Made by a program: the position numbers and the translations under genes. Positions 45,491 through 57,605 of a stretch of DNA of 64,000 nt are shown here, in pieces (position 1 is the stretch's first letter; each line of letters begins with the position of its first letter). The DNA is from Magicicada septendecula. Taxonomy: Eukaryota; Arthropoda; Insecta; Hemiptera; Cicadidae. The DNA is taken from the NCBI GenBank assembly GCA_034769895.1, contig CM068367.1, positions 691,166,268-691,230,267 on the forward strand. The letters are read 5' to 3'. Below the pieces are notes generated by a model. That model had not been told where the DNA came from. It ran no database searches and worked only from the letters and a program-made list of their open reading frames with translations.

Positions 45491-47639
45491 TTTATTGCAA
45501 TTAACAGATTACTGGATGGATACCGTGTGAGTTTGAGGGTTTTATTTTAAAGTTTTAAATTCATCGATTGTAATTCTGCATGACACTATTAGTGATGCCA
45601 CGCGCGCGCATACGAATGTTCTAAACGTCACATTTTAGATTACAAATTCTCATTTTTCATTCAAAAATTAAGTTATAGCGACCAAATAGTAGCGACGTAT
45701 TTTTAGTTGGTCAGCATTTCTTTTGCTTTAATAAAAACAAATTTCACAAAAAGAAAACCGAACGTTGAAGATTTAAAGGTAATGAGAGGAGAAAGAAAAC
45801 GTATAAAAGTAACAAAATATAAACAGATAAAATGTTTAGCCCATGTATTTATCCAGACGTTGTGGATTTGTTCTGAGAATTTTGTAAGGAAAATTATTAT
45901 GAAATTGAGAATATGTCGGACGCTGATGTGCGTCCAAATACTTAGTTGACGGTCGGATGATGACAGAGTGGAAGTTATAATACACACAACATACTGGGGG
46001 AGTTACAAAATTCATAATTGTAAAGACAACTTCTGAGTTTTAGATGAAGTTGATTAACACACTGATATTATTTCTATGTTACTCTAATAAGCCTAATAAG
46101 CAGGGGTAATTTTACTTCGAATTTCGGTAATGTGCAATCACAGAACATGTTGCAGTTAAAAAATTAGCTGCATCCTGAACGCTATAAAAAAGTAGACTAA
46201 AATGAAATTAATCAGCGTTGTTTAACATTAGCGTCTGTTTCACAATAATATCTACGAAACCAAGGGAAGAGCGTACAAAGCCATGACAATCTGTCTGCGG
46301 GGATACGGGAGAGAGATATGCGTGGCTGATGAGAATATGGGTGAGAAATGTTCAGAAAAACATCTGGACCTGTTTATGAAAATGAAAGAGTAAGAATCAG
46401 TATGCAGTTGATAGAACTGTGGAAAGACTGGATAAACTAAATAGTCGATGTAGGCATAAAGTTGTGAAAACTTCAGTAACCACTACTGGAAACATCTTGC
46501 TAAGGCAGATCTTCAAATAAACGATTTTGAAATTCTAAAACGTGACAGCTATACAGACTTCTTTCTATAAATAACACACTCTTTCATGCGTCAGAAAACT
46601 GGGTCAGAATTCAGGTTTCCTCCACGTCTCAAGGTACGTACAGGTGATTTCATCTGATCTTTGAGCAGAGGTGGAGAAGAAGTGTTTAATAATTAAAGTT
46701 ACTAGTAATATCTGATTATTAATTTTTTAACTCTTTATTCCATTTCTGATGTTAAAATGACAATAAAAACGTGAATTTTTTACTTTGAGGCTGTCTGCTG
46801 TACAATATTGTCACTGTAATGATAGCTATGGAATGAACTGACAATATTATCCGCACACGTCAGCCCACCACAGCGTACACAGACATCAGCCCATCACAGT
46901 GTCTAACGAACCATTTTTTGAATGACATCTTGACAGTATCAGACAACGAACGCATCAAAGGCACCTGGTGAACAAAGGCAATGACGTTGGATAGCAGTGG
47001 GATAGCAGATTATGATACACCCTAATCATTTCTATATTTCTATATCTACTTCACTAATAATGCTAAAGGGAATATCATAGTCTGTGTGCATGTTTAGATG
47101 TGAAATTATTCTCAGTACAACAGAAGAATCGATTAGATATTTTAAAAATCGGTCATTTGAGTTCAAAATGATTCGGCCAGCTTTCCGAGCTACTTACGTT
47201 TAAAAATGTTCTAGACTTCAATTAACAAGTCCTTCAATTATCTACACTGTAATACTGGACACTTTTCTAGTCACATCTCGTGCTGTATTTCTGTAGAGGC
47301 AGAAACGGCAGAGCCGGAAGTCTCGTCCTTAGGGGAAGGGTGCCGCACATGTCGTTTGTAAACTAACCATGTTTTTAACTTCTGCGCTGAGAAAAACAAT
47401 GTAGACAAAAATGCGTACTTCATTAATAAAACTTTATGGGAAAGATTCTCAGGACGCTCAGAAGTACACAAAGTGTAACGTAAAAGGTGTCCTCTCTATA
47501 CATATTCGGATTCTATCCATCAGTATAAAACTTCCCGAGTGAGAAAATCTTGTTAATTATATTATCGGCTAAGAGAAACGTACGAGAATCACACGACTGT
47601 ATTCAGGATTTTGCAAAGACAACAATTAAAACCGTATTG

Positions 47640-48350
47640 TCTACAAAGAGTACAGGGTCTTAAAGATGTTGACTGTGCACAGAGAAGGGCACTTTGTTTA
47701 CTGTTCTAAACAAAATTGCAATTGAACCGAACTTGAACTTATTGGATCTCTGTCGTGTCCACTGATGAAGTAAGTTTTACACGAAATGGATCACTGTCCA
47801 TAAGAATCATTACTGGGCAGAAGAAACCCCTCACTACACTTCCATTCTAGATTCCAGACGTTCTTTACTGTCAGTGTCTGGAAGATGTCATCTGTGATAC
47901 AAATAAAATGAAACTTGTTGATCTGTCTGTTTTTTGCCAAGACTTAATGGCCAGAATTATCTTAAATTTCTTCAAAACATTTTACGAACTACACTGTAAA
48001 GGTTCCACTAGCCACAAATAATCAAATGGTTTTTATGCATAATGGTGCTTGAGCACGCTTTAGTCACATGTACGCCGTTTTTTAGATAAACATTATGATG
48101 AAAGGTGGAGGTGGACTGGCCGTGGCCTACTAGATCACCTAATCTAAATCCATTCGTTTTTTATGTATGGGAGCACTTGAAAACCACAGTGTAAACTGTA
48201 GTTCAAAATAGTGAGGATTTACAGCAAAGAAGGTTTCCAGCAAATCACACCAGGTGATTTCAAGCAAGTGAGAAGATCCTCTCATTGTCAACTACAGATC
48301 TTTGCTGAAAACAATGGAAGGCACTTTGAACGTTTATTATGAATTCTTAT
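47640..48350 (+). pseudogene. Mariner/IS630-type DDE transposase pseudogene
   Basis: Spread over frames with stops, the plus strand reads S-D-E-A-S-F-T-R-N-G, then L-N-F, F-M-H-N-G-A, a G-G-G-G-L block, and later W-x-x-L-E/G-A-L-E-N-H and M-E-G-T-L-N-V. These follow the order of a large insect DDE transposase family: F-S-D-E-A-x-F, then H-D-G-A-P-A-H-F, W-I-G-R-G-G-P-V-x-W-P-P-R-S-P-D-L-x-P-L-D-F-x-L-W-G, and N-G-G-H-F-E-H at the end. The catalytic D-G-A-P-A-H reads N-G-A here. I did not find its terminal repeats. Inactive relic. Confidence 0.7.
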
Positions 48351-49593
48351 ATGGCAAAACATTTATTTATCATTTCAGTGATTATAATTAGGATTAGACC
48401 GCATTCACATAAACATTTTCTATTTGTTCCAATACAGCAGGCTTTTTCCGCCGTAACTTGGTTATTTGTTATTGGATTTCAATAAACAAAGTGTTGTTGT
48501 GTTTACAGTACGGATACACAGTATGTACAATATACTGGTTAATTTTATCAAACAATTTACCTCAAAAATCATAGTTTGATAAAATTAAAATTTACAGAGC
48601 TGTTAGTGATAAAAATGAAAGTGGCTACAGTGTTTAATTCAAACAACGACGGTAATTTTGTAACGTTAATGTTTACTTGAAGGAAACTGTTTACATGTAT
48701 CCACAGAATAAAGTTCTACAAAGTGTTGGACGTTGGAAGCGTTTTGACTGGCAGTGTTGTTGGACAAGTGCAACGAAATTACATTAATAGCTTTGTTTCA
48801 TCATTGTATATAATACAAATAAAAAATACCAAAAAACGTTTATGATACATCAACATGTGCATGACGCACACAAAAACCATATTCTGAAAATTATATTAAT
48901 AGTGTGGTGCTATTAGTATACCACCATTATGGTGCTCCAGGAGAATCATAGCAAACTGATGTTTATGTAGGAAATAAACGTTATGTATAAGTGAAGTTTG
49001 TGATGACGACGTCGAGTCGAGTAATATTTTCAAGAAGACTTCGTTAATTCTAGTTTGAAATGAGAAAAACCAAAAGATGCACGGACAACAGCTGTTAATT
49101 CGATATACTTTATTTAATCGTCGCTAATACTTATTTTAAATTTATCGTAACAGTAGGATTCACTGACTCGTACACGTTTCCATAAGCTTTGTTCGAGCAG
49201 AAATTAAACCTGTGTTCTGATTTATCTGTTCTAATTCATTACATAGCAGTTAAATAAACGAATAATAAACTCGGTGAAATGTAGCATCGTTCATCTAAAT
49301 TGAATAATAATATCACAAATAACCATAACACCATACGCTCAACAGTCGGACATTGTGAGTCTGATATATTCAAACGTTGTGTTTTAAGTTGATAATTGAC
49401 GTTAAATCATTGTTGTCCCAAAACTACATGACAGTGCAGTGTACTGGTGAAAACAGGATAAAACATGGTACATCAATGGCAACAGTGTCTGTTTGCCGCG
49501 ACGATCAGTTCAACTATTTCGATTTCAATTTGTCTAACGTACAATCCAAAAATTATCGATTTTTTCAGAAACGAAGATTCAGACACATCTGTA
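48351..49593. other. Non-coding stretch, probable MDP1 copy 2 promoter side
   Basis: AT-rich with no repeat ends recognised. The part next to 49.3-49.6 kb would hold the promoter and 5' UTR of the gene below; I see no clear TATA box or initiator. Confidence 0.4.
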
Positions 49594-49666
49594 ATGAAGT
49601 TCCCAAAGGAACCCGTAACCTACTACTTAACGCCTCCATGGCCGAAAATGATAATATTTGACTTAG
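49594..49666 (+). CDS. MDP1: MDP1-like first exon (HAD nucleophile motif)
   Basis: The reading ends ...W-P-K-M-I-I-F-D-L followed by G and a GTTAGT donor (49667-49672). The split codon G-NN would complete F-D-L-D, the HAD nucleophile loop (DxD). In animal MDP1 this loop lies at the very N-terminus ('...P-K-L-A-V-F-D-L-D-Y-T-L-W'). The start is uncertain: in-frame ATGs at 49648, 49594 and 49465 are possible, and 49594 is a compromise. The next exon (Y-T-L-W) is not found before 64 kb, where mobile DNA fills the would-be intron. It faces the same way as the MDP1 terminal exon at 2.8 kb, so it belongs to a second gene copy, or to a displaced exon. The motif is short, so the call is moderate. Confidence 0.5.
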
Positions 49667-50678
49667 GTTAGTATTACCTTGTATCTTCTTGGGATTAGCC
49701 TGTTAGCCTATTGTTACATAGCCTATTGCCTGTTACTATCAGACCCGTATTAAACTCAGGGCTGACAACGTAAATTCTTTAGCTAGCCGTTATTGTTTGT
49801 GTTCAGGATGCATGCGAATACACAATGATTTAAACAAAAATTTAACATTTTAATGAAAAATATTTTACACAGGATTATTAAACACTTCTGTAATTTGTTT
49901 CTCGCATATGTAGTAGTCCACAAGGGAATGCTCGCGCGTTTGCTCCGAACTATAAATTATAATAAACTTCGACGTCTGTACAAAGAATAAACATATTCCA
50001 CTCCGGAACATTTAACACAATTAAGGTATTTTATTGGGGCGACGTATTATCAGTCTTCCTAAACTAACAAACAGCTGTTAATAATGTAAACAAACATAAA
50101 ACAACCAAATTGTGTAAATGCATTTGAAGTAACATCAATGTTGTAGTCGTATATAGTATTAGCAGTTAGGTAAGTTTTTGTTCAACTAAAGAACATAGAG
50201 GCTTAGCCTTAAACTTTTAAATTTTTCGGTCTAAAGTGGTTGCTTTCTATCTCGAAATTTTAAAAAGTTACAAATAGCTACTCTAAGTGTTATTTAGCTG
50301 ACAGGTAAATGCCCAATACTCTTCTCTTATCTCTTGCTTGGTGGGGTGTGACGCGTTTGTCTCTGAACTCCCTTAGTTCACATTTTTTCTGCATGCTTTG
50401 TTGATGTTGTCAGGTAGTACGAATGCGCGTTAAACGGCTGTTTTTGTATTTACGAATGTATTATCAAATTACATTCTGTATTATAGATGCAAACATGGAA
50501 AGCATATGTTTGTAATGATATAAAGTATAGTAACACTAAAACAACAGATATAAAATAGTTTATTCTCACAGTCTATTCTCCGACACCTATAAAACTTGCA
50601 ACTACAGGCCTAAATGAGGTGTGGATACAAAAAAATCTTCAAAAAAGTTCCTGCAAGAACATATTTATGAAACAAAAC
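49667..50678. other. Non-coding, putative intron of MDP1 copy 2
   Basis: AT-rich, no domain-bearing frame. Confidence 0.4.
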
Positions 50679-52427
50679 CAGTGGCGCCGGGTTTTGAAAA
50701 TCAGTGGGGGTGCTCTAACTCACAGTCCACAACCGGGGGGGGGGGGGGGTCCGGTTGAATTTTGAAAAATTGACCCTCCTGAAAATGCAGTTTTAGGTCT
50801 TTTTGAATGAACAACACTTGATGGAAACAAACTATCGTTTTATTAGGTGCTTTTTCCCCAATAATGAAAGAGTACAAAAGCTAATCCACATAAAAGGTAT
50901 ACAGTTGTTTTCTAAATCTTTAAATCGTAGAAATGGTGAAAGTAATGATAAAAAAAGTAAGAAATATTACATTTTACATATATGTGAATTAAAAGGAGGA
51001 AAGCTAAACAAATAAAAATTGTGTAGCCTCTATTTGGTCTCAAATTAAAAAACCATAATAGTCTTTACGAGAATGTTCTTTCTTCTCTCTTGAAATGATG
51101 CCAAACTGAGTAAAAAGGAAAAAATAGTTCATTTAAATTGATAAATGATAGCCTCAAATTTGGCGCTTATTGTTAGTTTAAAAATAAAAGAGAAACTAAA
51201 AGTCTTTAGTTCAAAAATTAAAGTCTTTGCGAAATTTATAATTCTCACTACTCACTCATAAAGAAAGTGTTCCTACGAACAGTCGATCGTTTGATGAAAA
51301 TGTTCGCCACAGTTTCGAGGTTCAATTTATTTTTCGCTTCTTGCTTATGGACATGCATGATTGCGTTGTAGTTCAATTTTCCTTGCGTCATGGTGTTGCG
51401 CAGGTAAGTTTTTAATCTTCTCAGGGCGGAGAAAGAACGTTCGGCTGTACATGTAGAAACGGGTATAGGTTAAAGCGATCTTTATCAACTTAACCACCTC
51501 TGGAATCAGTTCGTCGACGTGTTTATTTGAGGAAAAGATGCGCACTAAGTCTTCTGTACTTTCAACGACAAAATTTTTAGATTCACACACATCTAACATC
51601 ATATTTCTGTGCAAATTAATCTTTCAGTGTCAAAGTCATTCTTACAAAATTCTACTACAGAACTGCAATCTTTAGTTTTGGAAATAAGAAATGTTTCAAT
51701 TTCTTTGAAGTGAGTCACAGCAGCTTTAGAAAATCGGTCATCGAAACAGTTGATCACAATATCTAAAACCTCGAAATAAATTTTCCGGTAATAATCACTG
51801 GGGCTGGGAAAAGCAAAGGGTTGAGCGCCGTCATCAAGTCTTCGAGGAATTTTTCGAACTTTTGGAAGTTTCGGCTCTTCGACATCAAATTTTTTGGTCA
51901 ATCCCAAGCAAGAGCTCCAAACTGCATCGAAACGTTCATCAGTTCGAGATAACTTCAAAACCTCTCGGACACTATGAATATTGTCCATGGCCTTTTTGCA
52001 GCTGTAAGAAGTAATTTTGCAGAAAGGCATTCAAAATTTCAACTGGCTCTAAAATTTGAGTAACAAGCTAAAAGACAAATATAAAGTCAAAAGAGCACAG
52101 AAAGTTTAAGAAACCTTTAGCTTTAGCACCGGCATCAGATTTTTTGAGCTCGATTTCCTCAAAGAACAATATTAACTCTTCGTAATTCTGCAAAATCGTT
52201 TTCAACGAACTTATTCTGCAACACCACCTGGTAGGGCAAAAAGGTCGAAGAGCTACAGGGTGAATAGCTACCATCTTGGGCAGCTTGCAAAGACTCAAAT
52301 ATTGCTAGTCGGTTGGGGGACCCGCGCACAAAATTGATCATTTCTTTGACATTTGCAAGATAGTCTCTCACCACGGTCTCATTTTGCATTGCCTCTTGGG
52401 TCACAAGGTTCAAAGAATGTGCCATTC
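50679..52427 (-). mobile_element. Second hAT element, truncated by a PLE
   Basis: Begins with CAGTGGCGCCGGG, a hAT-type terminal sequence, followed by a G/C-rich run (50736-50751). Its transposase pseudogene is on the minus strand and its N-terminal half is missing, because the reading stops abruptly at about 52427 where PLE sequence begins. The other terminal repeat is therefore not seen. It is a different family from the hAT at 12.8-16.3 kb. Confidence 0.7.
51249..52427 (-). pseudogene. hAT transposase pseudogene, C-terminal half
   Basis: Minus strand. Near 52425 it opens with A-H-S-L-N-L-V, the C/S-x-x-H-x-L-N-L motif. About 52.24 kb gives C-P-T-R-W, and about 52.10 kb G-A-K-A-K-G-F-L followed by a stop. 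An open helical block runs 52030-51599. Near 51.45 kb in another frame is the dimerisation motif T-A-E-R-S-F-S-A-L-R-R-L-K-T-Y-L-R-N-T-M, and the reading ends at a TAG near 51249. There are frame changes near 52.29 and 51.47 kb and at least one stop. The layout matches the ZMYM1-like hAT group. Inactive. Confidence 0.8.
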
Positions 52428-52735
52428 AGTGAACATGCATCAATACAAAACATGACACAATATTCAAAGCACTCAACATCGAAAATACACAAAATACAAA
52501 TACATATACCACATTCACACACAATAATACAACTTTAAAATACCAGAGACCAACAAGAAACCTTAATAGCATCCAGCCAACACACAAATACTTCACCAGA
52601 CGCAAGATTGCGAAAGCTGAGGATGAGAGCACGGGAGCTCTCGAAACATGTTCCAAATAAGGAAAAATAACATCTTGAGGTAATATAAATATAAATTTTA
52701 AATACTTTATATATATATATATATAATATTTTGAT
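52428..52735 (+). mobile_element. PLE 3' terminal fragment with hammerhead core
   Basis: A CA-rich tail of the kind seen in Penelope-like ORF ends, then CTGAGGA, stem II GAGAGC/GCTCTC and GAAAC (52617-52647), then ACATGT and a (TA)n end (52709-52726). It is cut off on the left, as expected for 5'-truncated PLE copies, and inserted into the hAT element. No GIY-YIG domain is included. Confidence 0.65.
52617..52647 (+). ncRNA. Hammerhead-type core in the PLE tail
   Basis: CTGAGGA, 6-bp stem II and GAAAC; the following ACATGT can form a short self-complementary stem III. Stem I pairing is weak here (one pair), so activity is doubtful. Confidence 0.45.
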
Positions 52736-52844
52736 GTTATTCAATTTGTTTCTTCTGCAAGTAGTGTAATTTCGTATTTTCTTTTTAACACCTGAAGCAC
52801 ATTTCAATGAAAAATATCAGTATCATCAAAGGTTTATAAGTAAA

Positions 52845-53117
52845 AAAAAAAAAAAACCTCCGCTCAACAGTCCGTTAAGGACCAAGGCGTACCGCGCGGC
52901 TTTTGTGTTAGTGTGACGGTGTATGGCTAGTACTACGCGCCACCACCAGCCGCTAGTTGCGGTATTCACAGCCAGGAGGCGGCGCTGTTATCTCAGCGCC
53001 TACTCAGTTTGCCTCACGACGCTGAGTGCACGCCGTACGGAACCTCCGCCGGGAATTGAACCCGGGACCACGAGCGCATCAATCGCCCGCGTTAGCCACT
53101 AGACCACCTGGAGGCTC
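52845..53117 (-). mobile_element. tRNA-derived SINE with T-tail and 10-bp TSD
   Basis: Minus strand head (53115-53040) has a Pol III A box (TGGTCTAGTGG) and B box (GGTTCAATTCC) at tRNA spacing. A GC-rich body follows and ends in a run of about 12 T. Direct repeats TATAAGTAAA at 52835-52844 and 53118-53127 flank it. GC content is far above the surroundings. The acceptor stem pairs only in a shifted register, so it is not a working tRNA gene. A SINE uses a partner LINE to move; the partner is not identified. Confidence 0.8.
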
Positions 53118-53176
53118 TATAAGTAAATTAATAACAATCAAAATAATTTTACATTAAATATCATGTTACTGTACAA

Positions 53177-54330
53177 CTATAATATGTTGTAGCAGGTTTT
53201 GGGTATGTGATGCTTATATTGCCGACATTTCGTTCCATAATCCTGGAACATTTTCAAGGGGTACTGATGTTGATTTAACAATCCCGCACTTTTATATCGT
53301 ACTTCCCTTGTGATTTTTGCCATGGGAGGGTTAGAGCGTGGGGGTGAGTGTGTTGTGGCCATATGTTGTTTGTTAATTTGTGAACTGTCAGTTAGGAATT
53401 TCCAATTTGTCACTAGTTTCTGTCGTTGACCACTCTCCCTTGCATCCGGTATATCTAAATGGGTGGACAGTCCCATCACCACCCAGCTCAGCTACAGTCT
53501 GTAGTGAAGACACTTACACACAGAGGCCTACACCTATCAGACGAGGAACACAGGAAACAGGAGCTGAACACTTTGAAGGAGACGCTGTTTTTCAATAGAA
53601 ACACCCCATCCGATTTAAACAACGCAATTAAACAAAAGAAGACAAAGAAGATGCAACCGGAGAAAGAAACACAGGAGCACATCAGCAGCTTAACGTTACC
53701 ATATATAAAGGGCACATCAGAACCACATTCAACATGCACAAAAAATCAACACCTTTCTACAAAATCCAAAGGACCACATACACTTAGAGGGACAAGGTGT
53801 ACATCAAATACCATGCAAAATTTGTGAGAGATCTTATAACGGCCACTCTTGGAGAAATATACGTCAACGCGTCCACGAACACATATTGGCAGTAGCAAAA
53901 CAAGAAGATAACACATCCCTAACGAAACACACCAAGGAAACAGGACACACTTTCAATTTCAAAAACATAAAAATCTTGGCACGAACCAACTATAAGAAAG
54001 TCTGACAGTACAGGGAGGCAATTGAGATATACCGCATGCGAAGGAAAGCGGTCAACGACAGAAACGAATATACATAACTAGCAACAACTTGGAAATTCCT
54101 AACTGACAATTCACAAATTAACAAACAACATATGGTCAAACACACCCACCCCCACGCTCTAACCCTCCCTCTGCAAAAACCACAAGGGAAGCAAAATATA
54201 AAACGCGTGGCGTAGTTAATCAACATCAGTACGCCTTGAAAATGTTCCGGGATTATGTTAATGAAACGTCAGCAATATAAGCATCACGTACACGGATGTA
54301 CCCAAAAACCTGCTACAACAGATATTCACC
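53177..54330 (+). mobile_element. Penelope-like element with inverted terminal copy
   Basis: The left part (53177-53458) is an inverted, diverged copy of the right part (about 54030-54325). Both carry the same tail: T-x-W-K-F-L-T-D-x-S-Q-I-N-K-Q-H-M, and later a degenerate hammerhead-like GAAAATGTTCC...GAAA. Between them lies the end of the PLE ORF. Inverted partial terminal copies are a known feature of PLE insertions. 5'-truncated, inactive. Confidence 0.7.
53465..54100 (+). pseudogene. PLE ORF C-terminus with GIY-YIG endonuclease remnant
   Basis: The first frame (to 53827) has L-T-H-R-G-L-H-L-S-D-E-E-H-R-K-Q-E-L and L-T-L-P-Y-I-K-G-T-S-E, the region between RT and endonuclease in PLEs. 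It then shifts frame near 53720 and again before a GIY-YIG segment (about 53800-54000) with P-C-K-I-C-E-R-S-Y-N-G, R-Q-R-V-H-E-H, and H-T-K-E-T-G-H-T-F-N-F. The family's Y-I-G reads Y-N-G. RT itself is absent. In intact PLEs the endonuclease nicks the target for primed reverse transcription. Confidence 0.7.
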
Positions 54331-54358
54331 ATGAAAGCCTTCACACGAGCATATATAA

Positions 54359-54727
54359 AACCACACTGAAAAAATAGCCCACAAATTTAAAAAAGCAGAA
54401 CTACAAACAGAACAGAACACACACTGCCAAAAAACACACAAACAAAAAAACAAATTTGGTTTACCTGGTGTTTACAAATTATACTGCTCAGGATGTAAAA
54501 AATTCTTCATAGGTCAGACAGGATGGAGCTTCAAACAAAGGTATGAACACATAAAAGCATTACACTCCACCACTGAGTCTACCTTTGCTAACCATCTCAT
54601 TGAAGCAGACCACACATGCACAAACATCAACAACATGGGAATCCACACACAAGAAAGACTGAAAATTAGACAAACTCGAACAACTGAAAATATACGAACA
54701 CTTGGAAACAACGTCCTAAATGAATAG
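54359..54727 (+). pseudogene. Second PLE family: GIY-YIG endonuclease fragment
   Basis: An unbroken reading of about 122 codons from 54359 to TAG 54725-54727. It shows P-G-V-Y-K-L-Y-C-S-G-C (GIY strand), F-F-I-G-Q-T-G-W-S-F (YIG strand), R-Y-E-H (R-x-x-E-H region, one residue short) and later N-H-L-I-E-A-D-H-T. The zinc-like C-x-x-C before the YIG strand fits PLE endonucleases. There is no RT upstream in the window, so this is a 5'-truncated insertion. It is a different family from the element just before it. The open frame suggests it is fairly young, or is short enough to have escaped stops. Confidence 0.7.
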
Positions 54728-55199
54728 ACACAACTTAAATCACACATACTATTTTAACACAGTTGCATCATACACACACACACACACCATCTCAAAAAAC
54801 ATAACAGCAGTAGCTCCTAGCTGCAGCTTCTAATGAAGGTCGCAATGAGCAAAGGCCAAGCAATAAGGTGAAATTATTTTTTAATTTTCATCTAAAATAC
54901 TTGTGTTCATAAGTGCTCACTCACTTTTATTTTACAAACAATAACAACTCAAATTAAGGCAGGATGGTCCAAGACCCATTGTTTGCGAGTTACCCCAATA
55001 TTTATAAGAATTTACTTCTAACTTTTCGCCTTAAAAAATTTGTTTACTATTTTTGTCTTTTACTTTTGTCATAAAACTCAATTTGAAATAGACCACCTTG
55101 GTTTGCGAGTGAGTGTTAGAAAAAACGAATTATGTTACAAAATGAGTTCTTACATACAATGGAGTCCAGTATCATAAGTAGTAAATTTAGGGTATAGTA
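54728..55199. other. PLE tail and non-coding spacer
   Basis: The PLE 3' untranslated end (CA-rich; ...GCTGCAGCTTCTAATGAAGG near 54820) grades into AT-rich sequence with no recognised feature. Confidence 0.4.
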
Positions 55200-57359
55200 T
55201 AGTGTACATATAGTGTAATTGCACGATGTCCGTCTGATTGTAAGCGGGTAATAGTGTAATTGGTATAATGTGTACTCTCGTGTCTTACCAATCCGTCGTC
55301 GCTCTGGAACGGGACTCACGCAGATTGCGTCCGTTGCGAACGTACAAATAACCAGTATCGAAGTCTTTACCTGTTCTGTGTTGTATTTTGTAATTCCCGA
55401 AAGGCGCCAAATTGTTTTTTATCAAACAATTAAAATTTTCGCAGTTAGATTGTCTCCTGGAAACTGTAAATAATAATTTGAATTGCCTCGCTAACTGGCG
55501 GGAATTCGACTTTCGCTTGTTGTTGTGATGTGTTGCCAACATAAAATTTGCGTAACGAAATCTACTCTCCGCTAAAGCACATAACATACATAATAATATT
55601 CAAATAAATACACGACAGTTAGTAAAGGTTCGTACTGATTTAATTGTTTCAAGAATTCATTAATTTTTTAAATAATAATCGTGCAATAAATGTAATTATA
55701 ACAAAGTTTATGCCTCGGCTGTAAATTAGTTCACTCAGCGGATCGCTAAGGTGGCAGCGCCTCAAACGTAGGAAGCTATAATGTTTATCGTCTCTTATTT
55801 ATACAATTTATTCTGCCATGTGAATTCTTTTGAATACGAAAAAGGTTTTTAACAAGATGTTTAATAAAGTACACCACTTTATAATCGTGGTACTTATATA
55901 CTAACAAGATTTACATGGAAACTCAACTGTTTTGTGTTAAAGGTGTGTGCGTCGGTTTTACCAGTTTGACATAGGTTATAATTATGTTACATACAGTGTT
56001 GTTTAATTCGAATCATCAATCCTTGAAAGAAATTAGTGTTTAAATTTTAGAGTGAGAGTTATTTATTAGTAAATTGGTGAATCAATTTGGTTCGTTATTA
56101 TTTGTAATTTATTTTATACTTAACAACCACACGTTGTTCGGGTTATAGATCGTCAAGTGTCTTCGCCAATGAATTGTTTCTTTAGTTTATTTCCAACGAT
56201 ATGGGTACCGTCTGCTTCTGACTTCTGCTTCTTAATTCATCCAGTTTTTATTTAATTGCAGTTTAATATTTGATTATTGTCCCTTCATGTGTTACTGGAC
56301 TATGGTAGACATCAGTTACTCATTTGGTTTTCATAACAGTTCGATTTTCTTCGTTATTTTTCCTTCAAATGGTCAGCATCAATATAGCGTCTGTTTCTCT
56401 GGGCCGTTAATAATGGAGCTCCTTTTCGTAACCATCAATTTCATAATAACGTACTGTAGTCATGACAACTGGCTTAGCTCTGATTGGCTAAGTACTTTTG
56501 AAACTATTGTTACAAATTCTGGTTTTTTGTTTAATTTGAATAAATATTTTATAATGGCTATATTTACTTGGGGATAATTTCAATGGTTGTAATCTTTACA
56601 TAGATGTACCTATTTTCTTTCAAAGATTAGTTTGATATCTTACAAGATTGGTCTAAGCCATGTATTAATGTTTTAGTTCAAAATTGATAATACTATGTTA
56701 ATACATAATTTACTTATTTCTATGTTTTAATATAATTCTGCCATGTTATTTTTGTTAGTTGTTGGTAATTACATAATTTACCTTGTTTTGTTATTTAAAT
56801 ATAGTCTTCAATTGTTTACAACTGGGTTTCTTAACTTAGACAGCTATGTCCTGTATGGGCAAAGTTGTTACATCTTATAATTTCTTATTTTATACATTAC
56901 TTTCAATTCATATTATTGTTATTATTATGCTGTTTTGTTAAATTTATGTCATTACTATTTTTATCCCTACTCCCATTTCTCACCCACATCTTTAACACTT
57001 ACATCTATTAATAAAACATAACATATCATTAAATTAATGGTCTGTACATAGTTCAGCCATGTTTCTTTTCATTACACATAATTATTATATTTTGCCTGTT
57101 ATTTCTTATAAAGGTATTGCTATTCTTTTCTTTATAAATTCCTTACTTATTTAAAACATACTAACATATTACTGTGAAACTATTTCTTCTGGTATTTATT
57201 GCCTTAAACATTAAGCCAATAACTTCTTTCCTTAAATTAAAAAATGAACAAATTTGGTGAGTGTTATACCTACACCATCTCTTCTATAACAATAATCACC
57301 CTGGTGATTCTTATACTGACATAATATTTTTTCTATAGTTGTCTTGATTATAATATATA

Positions 57360-57605
57360 TAAAATATATAAACACCACACAACACAACCAAACAACATAC
57401 TCAACGATCAATTACAATATAAATCACATACACTTTTTGACACAATTATACAGAAAACAAACAGTAAGTTGAACCCCGCGCCAATCCCCTTCCTCCACAC
57501 ACCACCCCCACTTCACCTTCCACACAACCATTACAAAATGTTGGCAGTCTGTTACCAAAGCTGAAGAAGGCGGATACTAAGCCGAAACGCGTCCAATAAA
57601 ATTAG
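57360..57605 (+). mobile_element. PLE 3' fragment with hammerhead-type core
   Basis: CA/C-rich tail, then CTGAAGA, stem II GGC/GCC, GAAAC (57561-57588) and ACGCGT followed by CC. It interrupts the T-rich LTR. Left limit approximate. Confidence 0.55.
57561..57588 (+). ncRNA. Hammerhead-type core in LTR C' PLE fragment
   Basis: CTGAAGA, 3-bp stem II and GAAAC; the next bases form a self-complementary ACGCGT (mini stem III) with C at the cleavage position. Stem I is barely supported. Confidence 0.45.

Noticed and set aside
53036..53115. tRNA gene on the minus strand
   Set aside because: Good A and B boxes, but the acceptor stem pairs only out of register and the unit sits in a target-duplicated SINE.
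56287..56577. 96-codon hydrophobic frame in LTR C'
   Set aside because: Falls within T-rich LTR sequence, where Phe/Ile/Leu frames arise by composition; the same applies to frames near 57730, 59325, 62701 and 62979.
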